Assembly: GCA_000980495.1 (NCBI GenBank)
Contig: LARN01000045.1
Location: 1-11,764, forward strand
DNA length: 11,764 nt
DNA from: Acinetobacter sp. N54.MGS-139
Lineage (GTDB): Bacteria > Pseudomonadota > Gammaproteobacteria > Burkholderiales > Burkholderiaceae_F
Direction: 5' to 3'
Under the pieces are notes generated by a model. The model saw nothing but the letters and a program-made list of their open reading frames with translations, did not search any database and was not told the DNA's origin. The translations under genes were made by a program, and so were the position numbers. Position 1 is the stretch's first letter; each line of letters begins with the position of its first letter. Shown here one piece after another: positions 6,164-11,764 of this stretch.

Positions 6164-7195
6164 TTAGAAAGAATGACGGAGGCCGAAGTAGACCTGGTAG
6201 CCGTTGTACACGACTTGTTCTGTATCCTTCCAAGCCTTGGAAGAATCGCCGTAGCCGGCGTAGGCTTTGACAGCAGTGCGTTTGCTGAGCGGATAAACGT
6301 AAGCCGCACCGACATTCCAGGAACGAACCTTGTCATCGCCTGCTTCAAGAGATTTGTCCTTACCAAAGAGATAGCGAGCGCCGAGAAGAGCATCACCGCC
6401 GCCGACAGCAACCTTGGCGCTTAGACCAAACATATGTGTCTTCTTGCCTTCATCCTGATTTGCCCACTGATAAGCAAACATCGGTGTCCACTGGCCAAGG
6501 TTGTATTCCAAACCGTAGTTGATGACATAAGAGGTCTTTTCTTTAGGATCTGCAGTGTTCTTGTGATCAACTGCCTCGAAAATCAAGCTGGACTTGATGG
6601 CGTTCGCATTGTAGAGAGCGCCTACGCCATAGTAGTGGTTATTTTTAGACCACTTAGCGTCATCGCCAGTGGTACCGTTAGAATACATGGCGCTAATCTT
6701 GAAACCGCCAAAGGAGGGGGTCTGGTAGGCAACAGCGTTGTCAACTCTGCTGAAAGATGTGCCGATCGCACTTGTCCAAGAACTTAGACCATAACCTGTA
6801 CCAAGTGCCCATCCAGTCAGAATATTGTTGGACTGTGCACCAGAGGCCAAGGTGCCTGTACGACCAAAACCGAAGCGGCCAAAATCGCCAGTTAAGTAAA
6901 GGAAAGATTCACGGCTGAAAGCTTTTCCTGCAACGCTTTCGTTACCGCTGTCCGCATTAAATCCCTGTTCGAGGATAAAACCAACTGCGTAACCGTTTCC
7001 GAGGTCTTCAACACCTTTGATACCCCAGCGAGAGCCCTGGTCGAAACCGGACTGTAACTTAACTAATGTGTCGCCATGTTTGGCTTTTTCGAGGACGACA
7101 CCTTCTTCAATAACGCCATAAAGAGTTACGTTAGAAGCAGCAAATGCAACGCCGGAAGCAGCCATTACAGCAGCAGCGATAAGTGTTTTTTTCAT
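6164..7195 (-). CDS. Outer-membrane porin, Gram-negative porin family (paralogue 5)
   Basis: Outer-membrane diffusion porin, 343 residues, the shortest copy. The signal peptide is 1-19 (MKKTLIAAAVMAASGVAFA), then ASNVTLYG. Family landmarks are GSRWGIKGVEDLGNGYAVG, FSRESFLYLTGDFG, NILTGWALGTGYG, AKWSKNNHYYGVG, YVINYGLEYNLG and the C-terminal GLRHSF. It is closest to paralogue 3, though on the opposite strand and without the long loop insert. The start at 7195 is supported by TTGGAG upstream in a leader nearly identical to copies 1-3. The reading frame runs on upstream to a TTG at 7240, but that would place 15 residues before the signal peptide. It follows the AEC permease gene on the same strand with no visible terminator between, so some co-transcription is possible. 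Confidence 0.93.
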   Translation of the reverse strand: MKKTLIAAAVMAASGVAFAASNVTLYGVIEEGVVLEKAKHGDTLVKLQSGFDQGSRWGIKGVEDLGNGYAVGFILEQGFNADSGNESVAGKAFSRESFLYLTGDFGRFGFGRTGTLASGAQSNNILTGWALGTGYGLSSWTSAIGTSFSRVDNAVAYQTPSFGGFKISAMYSNGTTGDDAKWSKNNHYYGVGALYNANAIKSSLIFEAVDHKNTADPKEKTSYVINYGLEYNLGQWTPMFAYQWANQDEGKKTHMFGLSAKVAVGGGDALLGARYLFGKDKSLEAGDDKVRSWNVGAAYVYPLSKRTAVKAYAGYGDSSKAWKDTEQVVYNGYQVYFGLRHSF

Positions 7196-7251
7196 TTGAG
7201 TAATACTCCAATTGATGTTGTTAACTTGCAGAAAGTTCAAATTCCTAGCAA
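7196..7251 (-). promoter_or_regulatory. Conserved porin leader, copy 4 (inverted)
   Basis: The same leader as at 1161-1216 in inverted orientation, with two substitutions. One turns the third word AACTT into AACAT and so weakens one of the two alternative pairings. The other is in the Shine-Dalgarno-to-start spacer. Identity continues about 35 bases into the coding region. It begins 45 bases after the stop codon of the AEC gene. Confidence 0.75.
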
Positions 7252-7296
7252 GCCTTCCTACTCAAACGAAGACTATCCCCATCGACGTTGTACTCT

Positions 7297-8274
7297 CTAC
7301 CCTAATCCTCCAAAATACCTTGCCAAAAATGCGACTGCCATTGGAACAGTGAATGAAGAAACAACTGTCGTAATAATCATTGCATTCGCGATAACAGCCT
7401 CAGCTGCATGAAATTGTCGGCACATCAAGTAAACATTAACACCCATAGGAAGGCAGCCTAAAAATACAATCGCCGTCGTCTCAACCGGCCCTAATCCGAT
7501 TAACAATGCTAAAGAGAAGATGAGCGCAGGATGAATGAATAATTTAATGGAGCTCAATACAACGCTCTTTCCTAACCCTTGGCCTATTCCGTATTCGGAC
7601 AACCCCATCCCCACCACAATCAGGCTCAGTGCAGTTGCTGAGTTGCCTATTAGACGGACAGGCTCGTCAATCACATAGGGGATGCTTAATCCCGTAAAGC
7701 TCCAGGCAACCCCGCAAAAAATGGCAATAATCAAGGGATTTTTGAAAACTGACGCTAAAGTTTTCAAAAAAGAGCGGATCGTAAGATGTCCCGACTGAAG
7801 AGAGAATTCAACGGCAATTGAAACCAAGGTCCACAACACCAAGGCGTTTAAAGACAATACCGCAGATACCGAAGGAGCGACTTTTTCTCCAAGCATCGCA
7901 ATGGCTAGAGGGAGACCAAGAAGTCCGTTATTGGAGAAGACACATCCGGTACCGAAAATTGCAGTTTCTACCGGCTTCATTTTCAAAAGATATCCGGAAA
8001 CAAATCGTCCGATAAAAAACAGAATGAAGCAGGCTCCGAAAAATGCGATCAACAGCCTTAGATCGGCATGGCTTTCTGTTAACGCAAGGTTAGACAGAAG
8101 ACGGAACAACATCGCCGGAAGAGCAATATTAAAAGCAAACCTTGAAAGAACTGTGCTGGCGGTTTTATTAAATCCAAACCAGCGCGATAATGCGAACCCC
8201 AAGAAAATGAGCAGAAAAAGCGGCGAACTTTTTCCAAATTGAAGTAAAAATTGAGTAAATAAAGTTTGTTCCAT
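7297..8274 (-). CDS. AEC-family (auxin efflux carrier-like) inner-membrane permease
   Basis: Inner-membrane secondary carrier of the AEC/MdcF type. Bacterial members are linked to transport of small organic acids or related compounds; the substrate here is unknown. It has 325 residues, the usual size, with about ten hydrophobic segments in two halves separated by the more polar stretch around 155-180. Conserved patches seen are FSNNGLLGLPLA (113-124), NSATALSLIVVGMGL (211-225), KLFIHPAL (244-251), PMGVNVYLMCRQF (276-288) and TTVVSSFTVPM (302-312). The ATG at 8274 lacks a good Shine-Dalgarno; the bases before it read AAGACCTCACCC. The start still fits the first membrane segment (about 15-33). 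It lies upstream of porin paralogue 5 on the same strand and divergent from the protease gene. Confidence 0.88.
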   Translation of the reverse strand: MEQTLFTQFLLQFGKSSPLFLLIFLGFALSRWFGFNKTASTVLSRFAFNIALPAMLFRLLSNLALTESHADLRLLIAFFGACFILFFIGRFVSGYLLKMKPVETAIFGTGCVFSNNGLLGLPLAIAMLGEKVAPSVSAVLSLNALVLWTLVSIAVEFSLQSGHLTIRSFLKTLASVFKNPLIIAIFCGVAWSFTGLSIPYVIDEPVRLIGNSATALSLIVVGMGLSEYGIGQGLGKSVVLSSIKLFIHPALIFSLALLIGLGPVETTAIVFLGCLPMGVNVYLMCRQFHAAEAVIANAMIITTVVSSFTVPMAVAFLARYFGGLG

Positions 8275-8332
8275 GGGTGAGGTCTTATTAATTAATTTTC
8301 TTTCATCTTACGCCTACAGCCTTTAGCAGAGC

Positions 8333-8503
8333 CTATTCCTCAGCCTTTTTCTTAACGATCTCAATCATCCGATTCTTTTTATTTTTAACAATCGTTCTGA
8401 GCTGCATTAATCTGTTGACCTTTTTCTCTTGCCGAAACGATCCGATTTCTTTTGTTTGATTTGTTCGAAAACGTAACATCTCTTCATCTGAATTTACGTT
8501 CAT
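8333..8503 (-). CDS. Possible small basic protein, 56 residues, unknown
   Basis: An open frame of 56 codons beginning MNVNSDEEMLRF and ending VKKKAEE, on the same strand as the AEC gene and ending 58 bases before it. The product would be highly charged (Lys/Arg/Glu-rich) and probably helical, with no membrane segment and no recognised domain. A TAA directly precedes the ATG, and the only Shine-Dalgarno-like sequence is AAGAG three bases upstream, which is weak. It fills most of an otherwise gene-free interval in which a protease promoter must also lie. Length and composition make it plausible but a chance open frame cannot be excluded. Confidence 0.35.
   Translation of the reverse strand: MNVNSDEEMLRFRTNQTKEIGSFRQEKKVNRLMQLRTIVKNKKNRMIEIVKKKAEE
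8452..8479 (+). promoter_or_regulatory. Candidate promoter for the protease gene
   Basis: TTGTTT (8452-8457), a 16-base spacer, then TAACAT (8474-8479). Matches are modest and the resulting 5' UTR would be about 115 bases. It is the most plausible pair I can find in the 8275-8603 interval. Confidence 0.25.
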
Positions 8504-8603
8504 TTACTCTTAATTTTGTTCATCCGATTTCATTAAGTAGCCCTTAATTCAAATAGTTAAAGATCTAAACCAAGCTGAACTTTATCTACCAAGGATTTAT
8601 TTG

Positions 8604-10067
8604 ATGCTTCGTATTTCAATGAAAAAAACGGCCGCAGCCGCTGCCGTCACTTTCGCTTTTGTCGCCGGCTCTTTAGTCCAGACATCTCCGATTGCTCCGA
8701 TAACCTCCGCTCACGCTCAGCAGGCGCAGCTGCCTGACTTCACCAAGCTTGTGGAGGACAACGGTAAAGCAGTCGTAAGTATTCAGGTTACTCAAAAAGC
8801 CGCTGTGCGTAAAAACGCAAACCCTTTCAAAGGAATGCCCAAAGACAAGCTCGATGAGCTCCGTCGTTTCGGATTCCCGTTCCCCTTCCCCGGACCGGAT
8901 GGTTTTGAAGATCGTATGCCAGAACGCAAAGGCCAAGGCTCCGGCTTCATTATTAGTCCGGACGGTCTGATTCTTACTAACCATCACGTTGTTGACGGCG
9001 CTGATGAAATCAAGGTCCATCTGACTGATGATCGTGAGTTCAATGCCAAAGTTATCGGCAGTGATGCCAAAACAGACGTTGCTGTCATTAAGATCGATGG
9101 GAAAGACCTTCCGTGCGTTAAGCTCGGCAACTCTAAAGATGTCAAAGTAGGCGAGTGGGTTGCTGCTATCGGCGCTCCCTTTGGTTTAGAGAACACAGTC
9201 ACGAGCGGTATCGTCTCTGCTAAGAGCCGTAACCTCCCAAGCGATCAGTTTGTCCCGTTCATTCAGACTGACGCCGCCGTCAACCCGGGCAACTCCGGCG
9301 GTCCTCTTTTCAATATGAAGGGAGAAGTCATCGGCATTAACTCTCAGATCTTCTCTACTTCCGGCGGCTTTATGGGCTTGTCCTTCGCTGTTCCTATTGA
9401 TCTGGCGCTTCAGATTAAAGACGAACTCGTCAAACACGGTAAAGTAAACCGCGGCCGTTTGGGTGTAATGATCCAAACAATGAGTCCGGAGTTGGCAAAA
9501 TCTTTCGGCCTTGAGAAAAACAAAGGCGCTTTGATCGCTCAGATCCAAAAAGGCTCCGCAGCTGAGAAAGCCGGCCTGCAGGAAGGAGATATCGTCATCC
9601 TCTTCGACGGAAAGGGCATTGATAATGCTGCAGACCTCTCTCGTGCAGTCGCTTCTGCTCGCCCGGATACCGAGCACAACGTAAAAGTTCTTCGTGAAGG
9701 CAAAGAAGCTGAAGTAAAGGTCAAACTTGACGCAGCTGCCGATACTTCAGTTGCTAAAGGCAAAGCCGCTGAAGAAGCTCGCGGTCGTTTAGGCGTAACC
9801 GTCCGCGGTTTGAATGACGAAGAGAAGAAAAAATACGGTGACGGTCTCGTTGTCGTCGAATCTCATGGTCCTGCTTCCGAGGCCGGAATCAAAGAAGGTG
9901 ATGTCCTCTTATCCGTAGGCGGCAAGAAGATTCGCTCCTTCGAACAGTTCAAAGATGCTGTGAATGCTGCTGACAAGACACTAGCTCTTCAAGTTGCTCG
10001 TGACGGAAGCAGAACATTCCTGGCCGTAAAACTTGATCCGAAAGACAAAAAAGAAGAGAAGAAATAA
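8604..10067 (+). CDS. degQ: Periplasmic serine endoprotease, DegP/DegQ (HtrA, Do) family
   Basis: Periplasmic HtrA-type protease, a family that degrades or holds misfolded envelope proteins, including unassembled porins. It has 487 residues. The signal peptide is 1-38 (ending SAHA, then QQAQLPDF). The trypsin-like domain spans about 45-275 with the triad His128 (TNHHVV), Asp158 (KTDVAVIKI) and Ser231 (PGNSGGPLF). The loop between the first strands carries a Pro/Phe-rich segment (FPFPFPGPDG, 91-100). Two PDZ domains follow, at about 284-376 (GRLGVMIQ, GSAAEKAGLQEGDI) and 393-478 (GRLGVTVRG, SEAGIKEGDV), which is the two-PDZ DegP/DegQ/MucD layout. The tail is Lys/Glu-rich. AAGGA (8591-8595) lies 8 bases before the ATG at 8604; a TTG at 8601 and an internal ATG at 8619 are less well placed. 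DegP, DegQ and MucD cannot be told apart here, so the symbol is tentative. Confidence 0.95.
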   Translation: MLRISMKKTAAAAAVTFAFVAGSLVQTSPIAPITSAHAQQAQLPDFTKLVEDNGKAVVSIQVTQKAAVRKNANPFKGMPKDKLDELRRFGFPFPFPGPDGFEDRMPERKGQGSGFIISPDGLILTNHHVVDGADEIKVHLTDDREFNAKVIGSDAKTDVAVIKIDGKDLPCVKLGNSKDVKVGEWVAAIGAPFGLENTVTSGIVSAKSRNLPSDQFVPFIQTDAAVNPGNSGGPLFNMKGEVIGINSQIFSTSGGFMGLSFAVPIDLALQIKDELVKHGKVNRGRLGVMIQTMSPELAKSFGLEKNKGALIAQIQKGSAAEKAGLQEGDIVILFDGKGIDNAADLSRAVASARPDTEHNVKVLREGKEAEVKVKLDAAADTSVAKGKAAEEARGRLGVTVRGLNDEEKKKYGDGLVVVESHGPASEAGIKEGDVLLSVGGKKIRSFEQFKDAVNAADKTLALQVARDGSRTFLAVKLDPKDKKEEKK

Positions 10068-10087
10068 TCTTTTGATTTAATTCATCT

Positions 10088-10125
10088 AAGCTCGGCTTCC
10101 GCAACAGCGGTTGTCGAGCTTTTTG
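10088..10125 (+). terminator. Rho-independent terminator after the protease gene
   Basis: Outer stem AAGCTCG (10088-10094) with CGAGCTT (10115-10121), inner stem CCGC (10099-10102) with GCGG (10107-10110) around an AACA loop, then a T-rich tail (TTTTTGTTTT). Confidence 0.88.
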
Positions 10126-10126
10126 T

Positions 10127-10298
10127 TTTAGGATTTCTTGGAACGAGACTATTTTGTTCGGTAGTCACAATTAATTATGTGAAAAAGACCACAAAATCAC
10201 CGCAACAATGCGGTATAGGATTGGTCAAAAATAGGTATCAATCATTAGATTTATACTTAAAAATCAATAAGTACAGTAAAAATCCCTATAAGAAACTA
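10127..10298. other. AT-rich intergenic stretch, no gene seen
   Basis: No convincing reading frame. The only local structure noted is a small hairpin CCGC-AACAAT-GCGG (10200-10213) without a T-run. The rest separates the protease terminator from the next promoter. Confidence 0.5.
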
Positions 10299-10327
10299 TT
10301 GTCTTAACTACCCTCAGTCCCTACAAT
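10299..10327 (+). promoter_or_regulatory. Sigma-70 promoter for the small membrane protein
   Basis: TTGTCT (10299-10304, 4/6), a spacer of exactly 17 bases, and TACAAT (10322-10327, 5/6). This is the best canonical promoter seen in the window. Transcription would start near 10334, giving a 5' UTR of about 116 bases before the ATG at 10450. Confidence 0.65.
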
Positions 10328-10367
10328 GCATTTGTACGTTTTTAAAACTTAGACTCCTTTTAAGCCG

Positions 10368-10412
10368 AATTCGACGTCTTGATCGGAAAGCTACAAGTTT
10401 CCAAGACGAATT
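10368..10412 (+). promoter_or_regulatory. Structured RNA leader before the small membrane protein
   Basis: A long hairpin in the predicted 5' UTR: AATT (10368-10371) with AATT (10409-10412), CGTCTT (10375-10380) with AAGACG (10403-10408), and GGAAA (10385-10389) with TTTCC (10398-10402). The left-side bulges are CGA and GATC and the loop is 8 bases. A second short pairing, GAGG (10413-10416) with CCTC (10424-10427), follows directly. There is no T-run, so it is not an intrinsic terminator. I recognise no known riboswitch class. Confidence 0.5.
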
Positions 10413-10449
10413 GAGGAACAACGCCTCCGTAATTAGGATGGAAGAATTT

Positions 10450-10590
10450 ATGTTGGACTATTTAAGAGAAGAATTCGCCGCTTACAGTAACGAACTGATC
10501 ATTATTGGCGTTTTAATTATCGCCTTTGTCAGTTTCTATTCTCGTTTCTTTCTGAAAAGCAGCAAAAAGAAAAACACAACTAACCGTTAA
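10450..10590 (+). CDS. Small single-pass membrane protein, 46 residues, unknown
   Basis: A 46-residue protein: an acidic amphipathic N terminus (MLDYLREEFAAYSNE), one hydrophobic segment at about 16-30 (ELIIIGVLIIAFVSF), then a basic tail (SSKKKNTTNR). This suggests a single inner-membrane helix with the positive C-terminal tail on the cytoplasmic side, so N-out/C-in. The function is unknown. The start at 10450 is supported by GGAAG 5 bases upstream. An in-frame ATG at 10438 would add four residues but has no Shine-Dalgarno at a usable distance. A good promoter at 10299-10327 and a hairpin after the stop support a real, independently expressed gene. It is convergent with the MarC-family gene. 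It is too short for most gene callers and probably unannotated in many genomes. Confidence 0.7.
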   Translation: MLDYLREEFAAYSNELIIIGVLIIAFVSFYSRFFLKSSKKKNTTNR

Positions 10591-10596
10591 CAGCAA

Positions 10597-10613
10597 GGCC
10601 GCAGAGCGCGGCC
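10597..10613. terminator. Hairpin between converging genes, possibly bidirectional
   Basis: Perfect 6-bp GC stem GGCCGC (10597-10602) and GCGGCC (10608-10613) with a 5-base loop, 6 bases after the stop of the small membrane protein and 21 bases beyond the stop of the MarC-family gene on the other strand. T-runs are poor on both sides, so its strength is uncertain. Confidence 0.6.
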
Positions 10614-10634
10614 TCATTTGTATCTATGTTCTGT

Positions 10635-11315
10635 TTATTTTGGCACGGACGATACTAGAGTCAGCCACAATTCTGAGAAACCCGTCCAAAAAATCTGCAC
10701 ACCTAAACACACCAAAATAAATGAGAAAATGCGTCCGATTGCATCCGAGCCACTTGGTCCCAATATCTCGGTAATACGATCAGCGTAACGGAAGCATAAC
10801 CAAACAATCAGAGCATTCGCCAAAGCTGCAGCAAAGGCTCCGATCACATTAGGAATGGTGAAATTCATTGATGTACCGATAGCTGTTGTCACGGCAATGG
10901 CGCCCGGTCCTAAAGTGAGCGGCATCGTAAACGGATAAAAAGCAAGCTTCATCCAATCCTGATCGGTTCTCGGCTTATGAGCTCCGGCAGTTGACTCAAC
11001 TTCCTCCTCCCCTTCACTAGAAGAAGAAGTATTATTCAAAGCCAACCATCCGGCAGAAAAAAGAATCAGGCCGCCAGCGACTCGAAGAACTCCGAGAGAA
11101 ATCCCAAAAAAGCTCAGAACAAAAGAGCCGGCGCACAGGGTCACCAGCGCCATAATCAGAAAGTAAATACATACTTTATTGGATAAGGTCATGCGCTGAG
11201 CGCGGGTTGCTCCCGAGGTTATCGTCAGGAAAAACATCGCCGCCCCGATAGGATTAACCACCGTCACTAAAGACGTAAAAACATAAAGAAAGGTACTCAG
11301 GAATGAGGAAAGCAT
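10635..11315 (-). CDS. MarC/NAAT-family inner-membrane transporter
   Basis: Polytopic inner-membrane protein of the MarC (UPF0056, SnatA/NAAT) family. Some members transport small neutral amino acids; the old link to multidrug resistance is not supported for the family. It has 226 residues with about six hydrophobic segments. The diagnostic motifs VNPIGA (20-25) and FYPFTMPLTLGPGAIA (126-141) head the two homologous halves, and GVLRVAGGLILFSAGW (75-90) also fits. The linker between the halves (96-120) is Ser/Glu-rich and hydrophilic. The ATG at 11315 has no strong Shine-Dalgarno, but it begins directly before the first membrane helix and an extended -10 promoter lies upstream. The substrate cannot be inferred. 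Confidence 0.9.
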   Translation of the reverse strand: MLSSFLSTFLYVFTSLVTVVNPIGAAMFFLTITSGATRAQRMTLSNKVCIYFLIMALVTLCAGSFVLSFFGISLGVLRVAGGLILFSAGWLALNNTSSSSEGEEEVESTAGAHKPRTDQDWMKLAFYPFTMPLTLGPGAIAVTTAIGTSMNFTIPNVIGAFAAALANALIVWLCFRYADRITEILGPSGSDAIGRIFSFILVCLGVQIFWTGFSELWLTLVSSVPK

Positions 11316-11350
11316 TTTGTGCTTATAGTATTTGGATAAGGATGCTGAAT

Positions 11351-11359
11351 TTTATAGCA
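11351..11359 (-). promoter_or_regulatory. Extended -10 promoter for the MarC-family gene
   Basis: On the minus strand the sequence reads TGC-TATAAA, fitting an extended -10 (TGnTATAAT, five of six in the hexamer). The -35 region 17 bases upstream (CTTCTC) is weak, as is common for extended -10 promoters. The predicted start is about 30 bases before the ATG at 11315. Confidence 0.45.
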
Positions 11360-11421
11360 GAACAGTATTTCCTGAGAAGCCTCTTACCCAGAAATCAGAT
11401 AGAAGACAAAAACAACCAAAG

Positions 11422-11444
11422 AAAAAAGGACGGTCAACCCGTCC
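11422..11444 (-). terminator. Rho-independent terminator after the 30-residue ORF
   Basis: Read on the minus strand: GGACGG (11439-11444), a 5-base loop, CCGTCC (11428-11433), then six T residues (11422-11427). It begins 22 bases after the stop codon at 11467 and insulates that ORF from the MarC-family gene downstream. Confidence 0.85.
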
Positions 11445-11466
11445 CTATCTCTCGGTGTTCATAGGA

Positions 11467-11559
11467 CTATCTCGACTTTTTCATGGCCTCTGCCATCAAA
11501 CGATTACGAACCATTCTGCAAGCGCAAATTTCAATCATTTTTCTCAAAACTTTTTTCAT
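11467..11559 (-). CDS. Small basic protein, 30 residues, unknown
   Basis: A 30-codon frame encoding a strongly basic peptide with two Cys in a C-A-C arrangement (residues 12-14). It starts MKKVLRKMIEI and ends MAEAMKKSR, with Lys/Arg spread throughout. It probably forms an amphipathic helix; there is no signal peptide or clear membrane segment. No family is recognised. The main evidence is its expression signals: a near-perfect Shine-Dalgarno AAGGAGGG (11566-11573) six bases before the ATG, and an intrinsic terminator 22 bases after the stop. Few chance ORFs have both. It follows the partial ORF at 11603-11761 on the same strand by 43 bases and may share its transcript. It is shorter than most annotation cut-offs. 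Confidence 0.65.
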   Translation of the reverse strand: MKKVLRKMIEICACRMVRNRLMAEAMKKSR

Positions 11560-11602
11560 ATCTCTCCCTCCTTGATAAGAATAATAACCCATAAACATAG
11601 TA

Positions 11603-11761
11603 TTAACTGGATTTTTTTGAAATTAATGTAGAAAAAATCTCTAATTTCCGCTGAATTTTCTCAACACCGTTGGCTTCATAATTTTTGAAAATATCAATCT
11701 TCCGCTTTTTGTTCTCAAAGGGTTGGACAGCTTTTCTAGGATTTTTCCTTTGGCCTCGCAT
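11603..11761 (-). CDS. Small basic ORF at the window edge, possibly partial
   Basis: An open frame of 52 codons from an ATG at 11761 to a TAA at 11603; the frame remains open to the window edge, so the true start may lie outside. The product is Lys/Arg-rich (begins MRGQRKNPRKAVQPF, later KIDIFKNYEANGVEK) and looks helical in its C-terminal half. No domain is recognised and no Shine-Dalgarno can be assessed. It lies just upstream of the 30-residue ORF on the same strand, which slightly supports it being genuine. Confidence 0.4.
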   Translation of the reverse strand: MRGQRKNPRKAVQPFENKKRKIDIFKNYEANGVEKIQRKLEIFSTLISKKSS

Positions 11762-11764
11762 CTT

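Noticed and set aside
1161..7251. Inverted leader copies as terminal inverted repeats of a transposon
   Set aside because: They extend into coding sequence, lie at gene starts on both strands, and enclose no transposase; they are better explained as shared gene leaders.
8577..8603. Sigma-E-like GAACTT before the protease gene
   Set aside because: The matching -10 element would fall on or beyond the start codon, so it cannot drive this gene.
10200..10213. Small hairpin CCGC-AACAAT-GCGG
   Set aside because: A 4-bp stem with no T-run and no nearby gene end; not distinguishable from chance.
11332..11631. Plus-strand 99-codon open frame at the right end
   Set aside because: Low-complexity, His/Ser-rich translation without a ribosome-binding site. 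It runs antisense across a convincing terminator and the 30-residue gene.

Overview
The window looks like a chromosomal stretch from a low-to-mid GC betaproteobacterium, most likely Sutterellaceae (Parasutterella or Turicimonas type). This is inferred from the expanded family of Neisseria/Burkholderia-type trimeric porins with a start of the form MKKTLIA...AFA|ASNVTLYG, the DegP/DegQ-type protease and the overall base composition. No rRNA, tRNA, CRISPR or intact mobile element was seen.

Layout. Positions 90-1055 hold a 5'-truncated P4-type tyrosine integrase, followed by an AT-rich zone full of TTGTT/AACAA words. Positions 1161-7251 are an array of five paralogous outer-membrane porins. Three are on the plus strand (1217-2383, 2507-3586, 3707-4909) and two on the minus strand (5039-6088, 6164-7195), converging at about 4.9-5.04 kb. 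Four of the five are preceded by a nearly identical 56-57 bp leader that runs into the signal-peptide codons, and every one is followed by its own hairpin terminator. Upstream of the minus-strand pair lies an AEC-family permease (7297-8274) and a possible 56-codon ORF (8333-8503). A periplasmic DegP/DegQ-type protease follows on the plus strand (8604-10067). Next come a small single-pass membrane protein with a strong promoter and structured leader (10450-10590), a MarC/NAAT-family membrane protein on the minus strand (10635-11315), a 30-residue ORF with an excellent Shine-Dalgarno and its own terminator (11467-11559, minus), and a small ORF cut by the right edge (11603-11761, minus).

How it fits together. 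Most of the region serves the cell envelope: porins set outer-membrane permeability, the AEC and MarC proteins are inner-membrane carriers, and the DegP/DegQ-type protease is of the family that handles misfolded periplasmic and outer-membrane proteins. The functional link between the protease and the porins is inference.

The least ordinary part is the porin array. It has reused leader/signal-peptide cassettes on both strands, length-variable loops at one shared position, and one porin (5039-6088) that reads as a mosaic of the two porin subtypes with its joint in that same loop. This suggests a locus shaped by recombination. The second point of interest is the set of short genes (30, 46 and 56 residues), two of which have clear expression signals.
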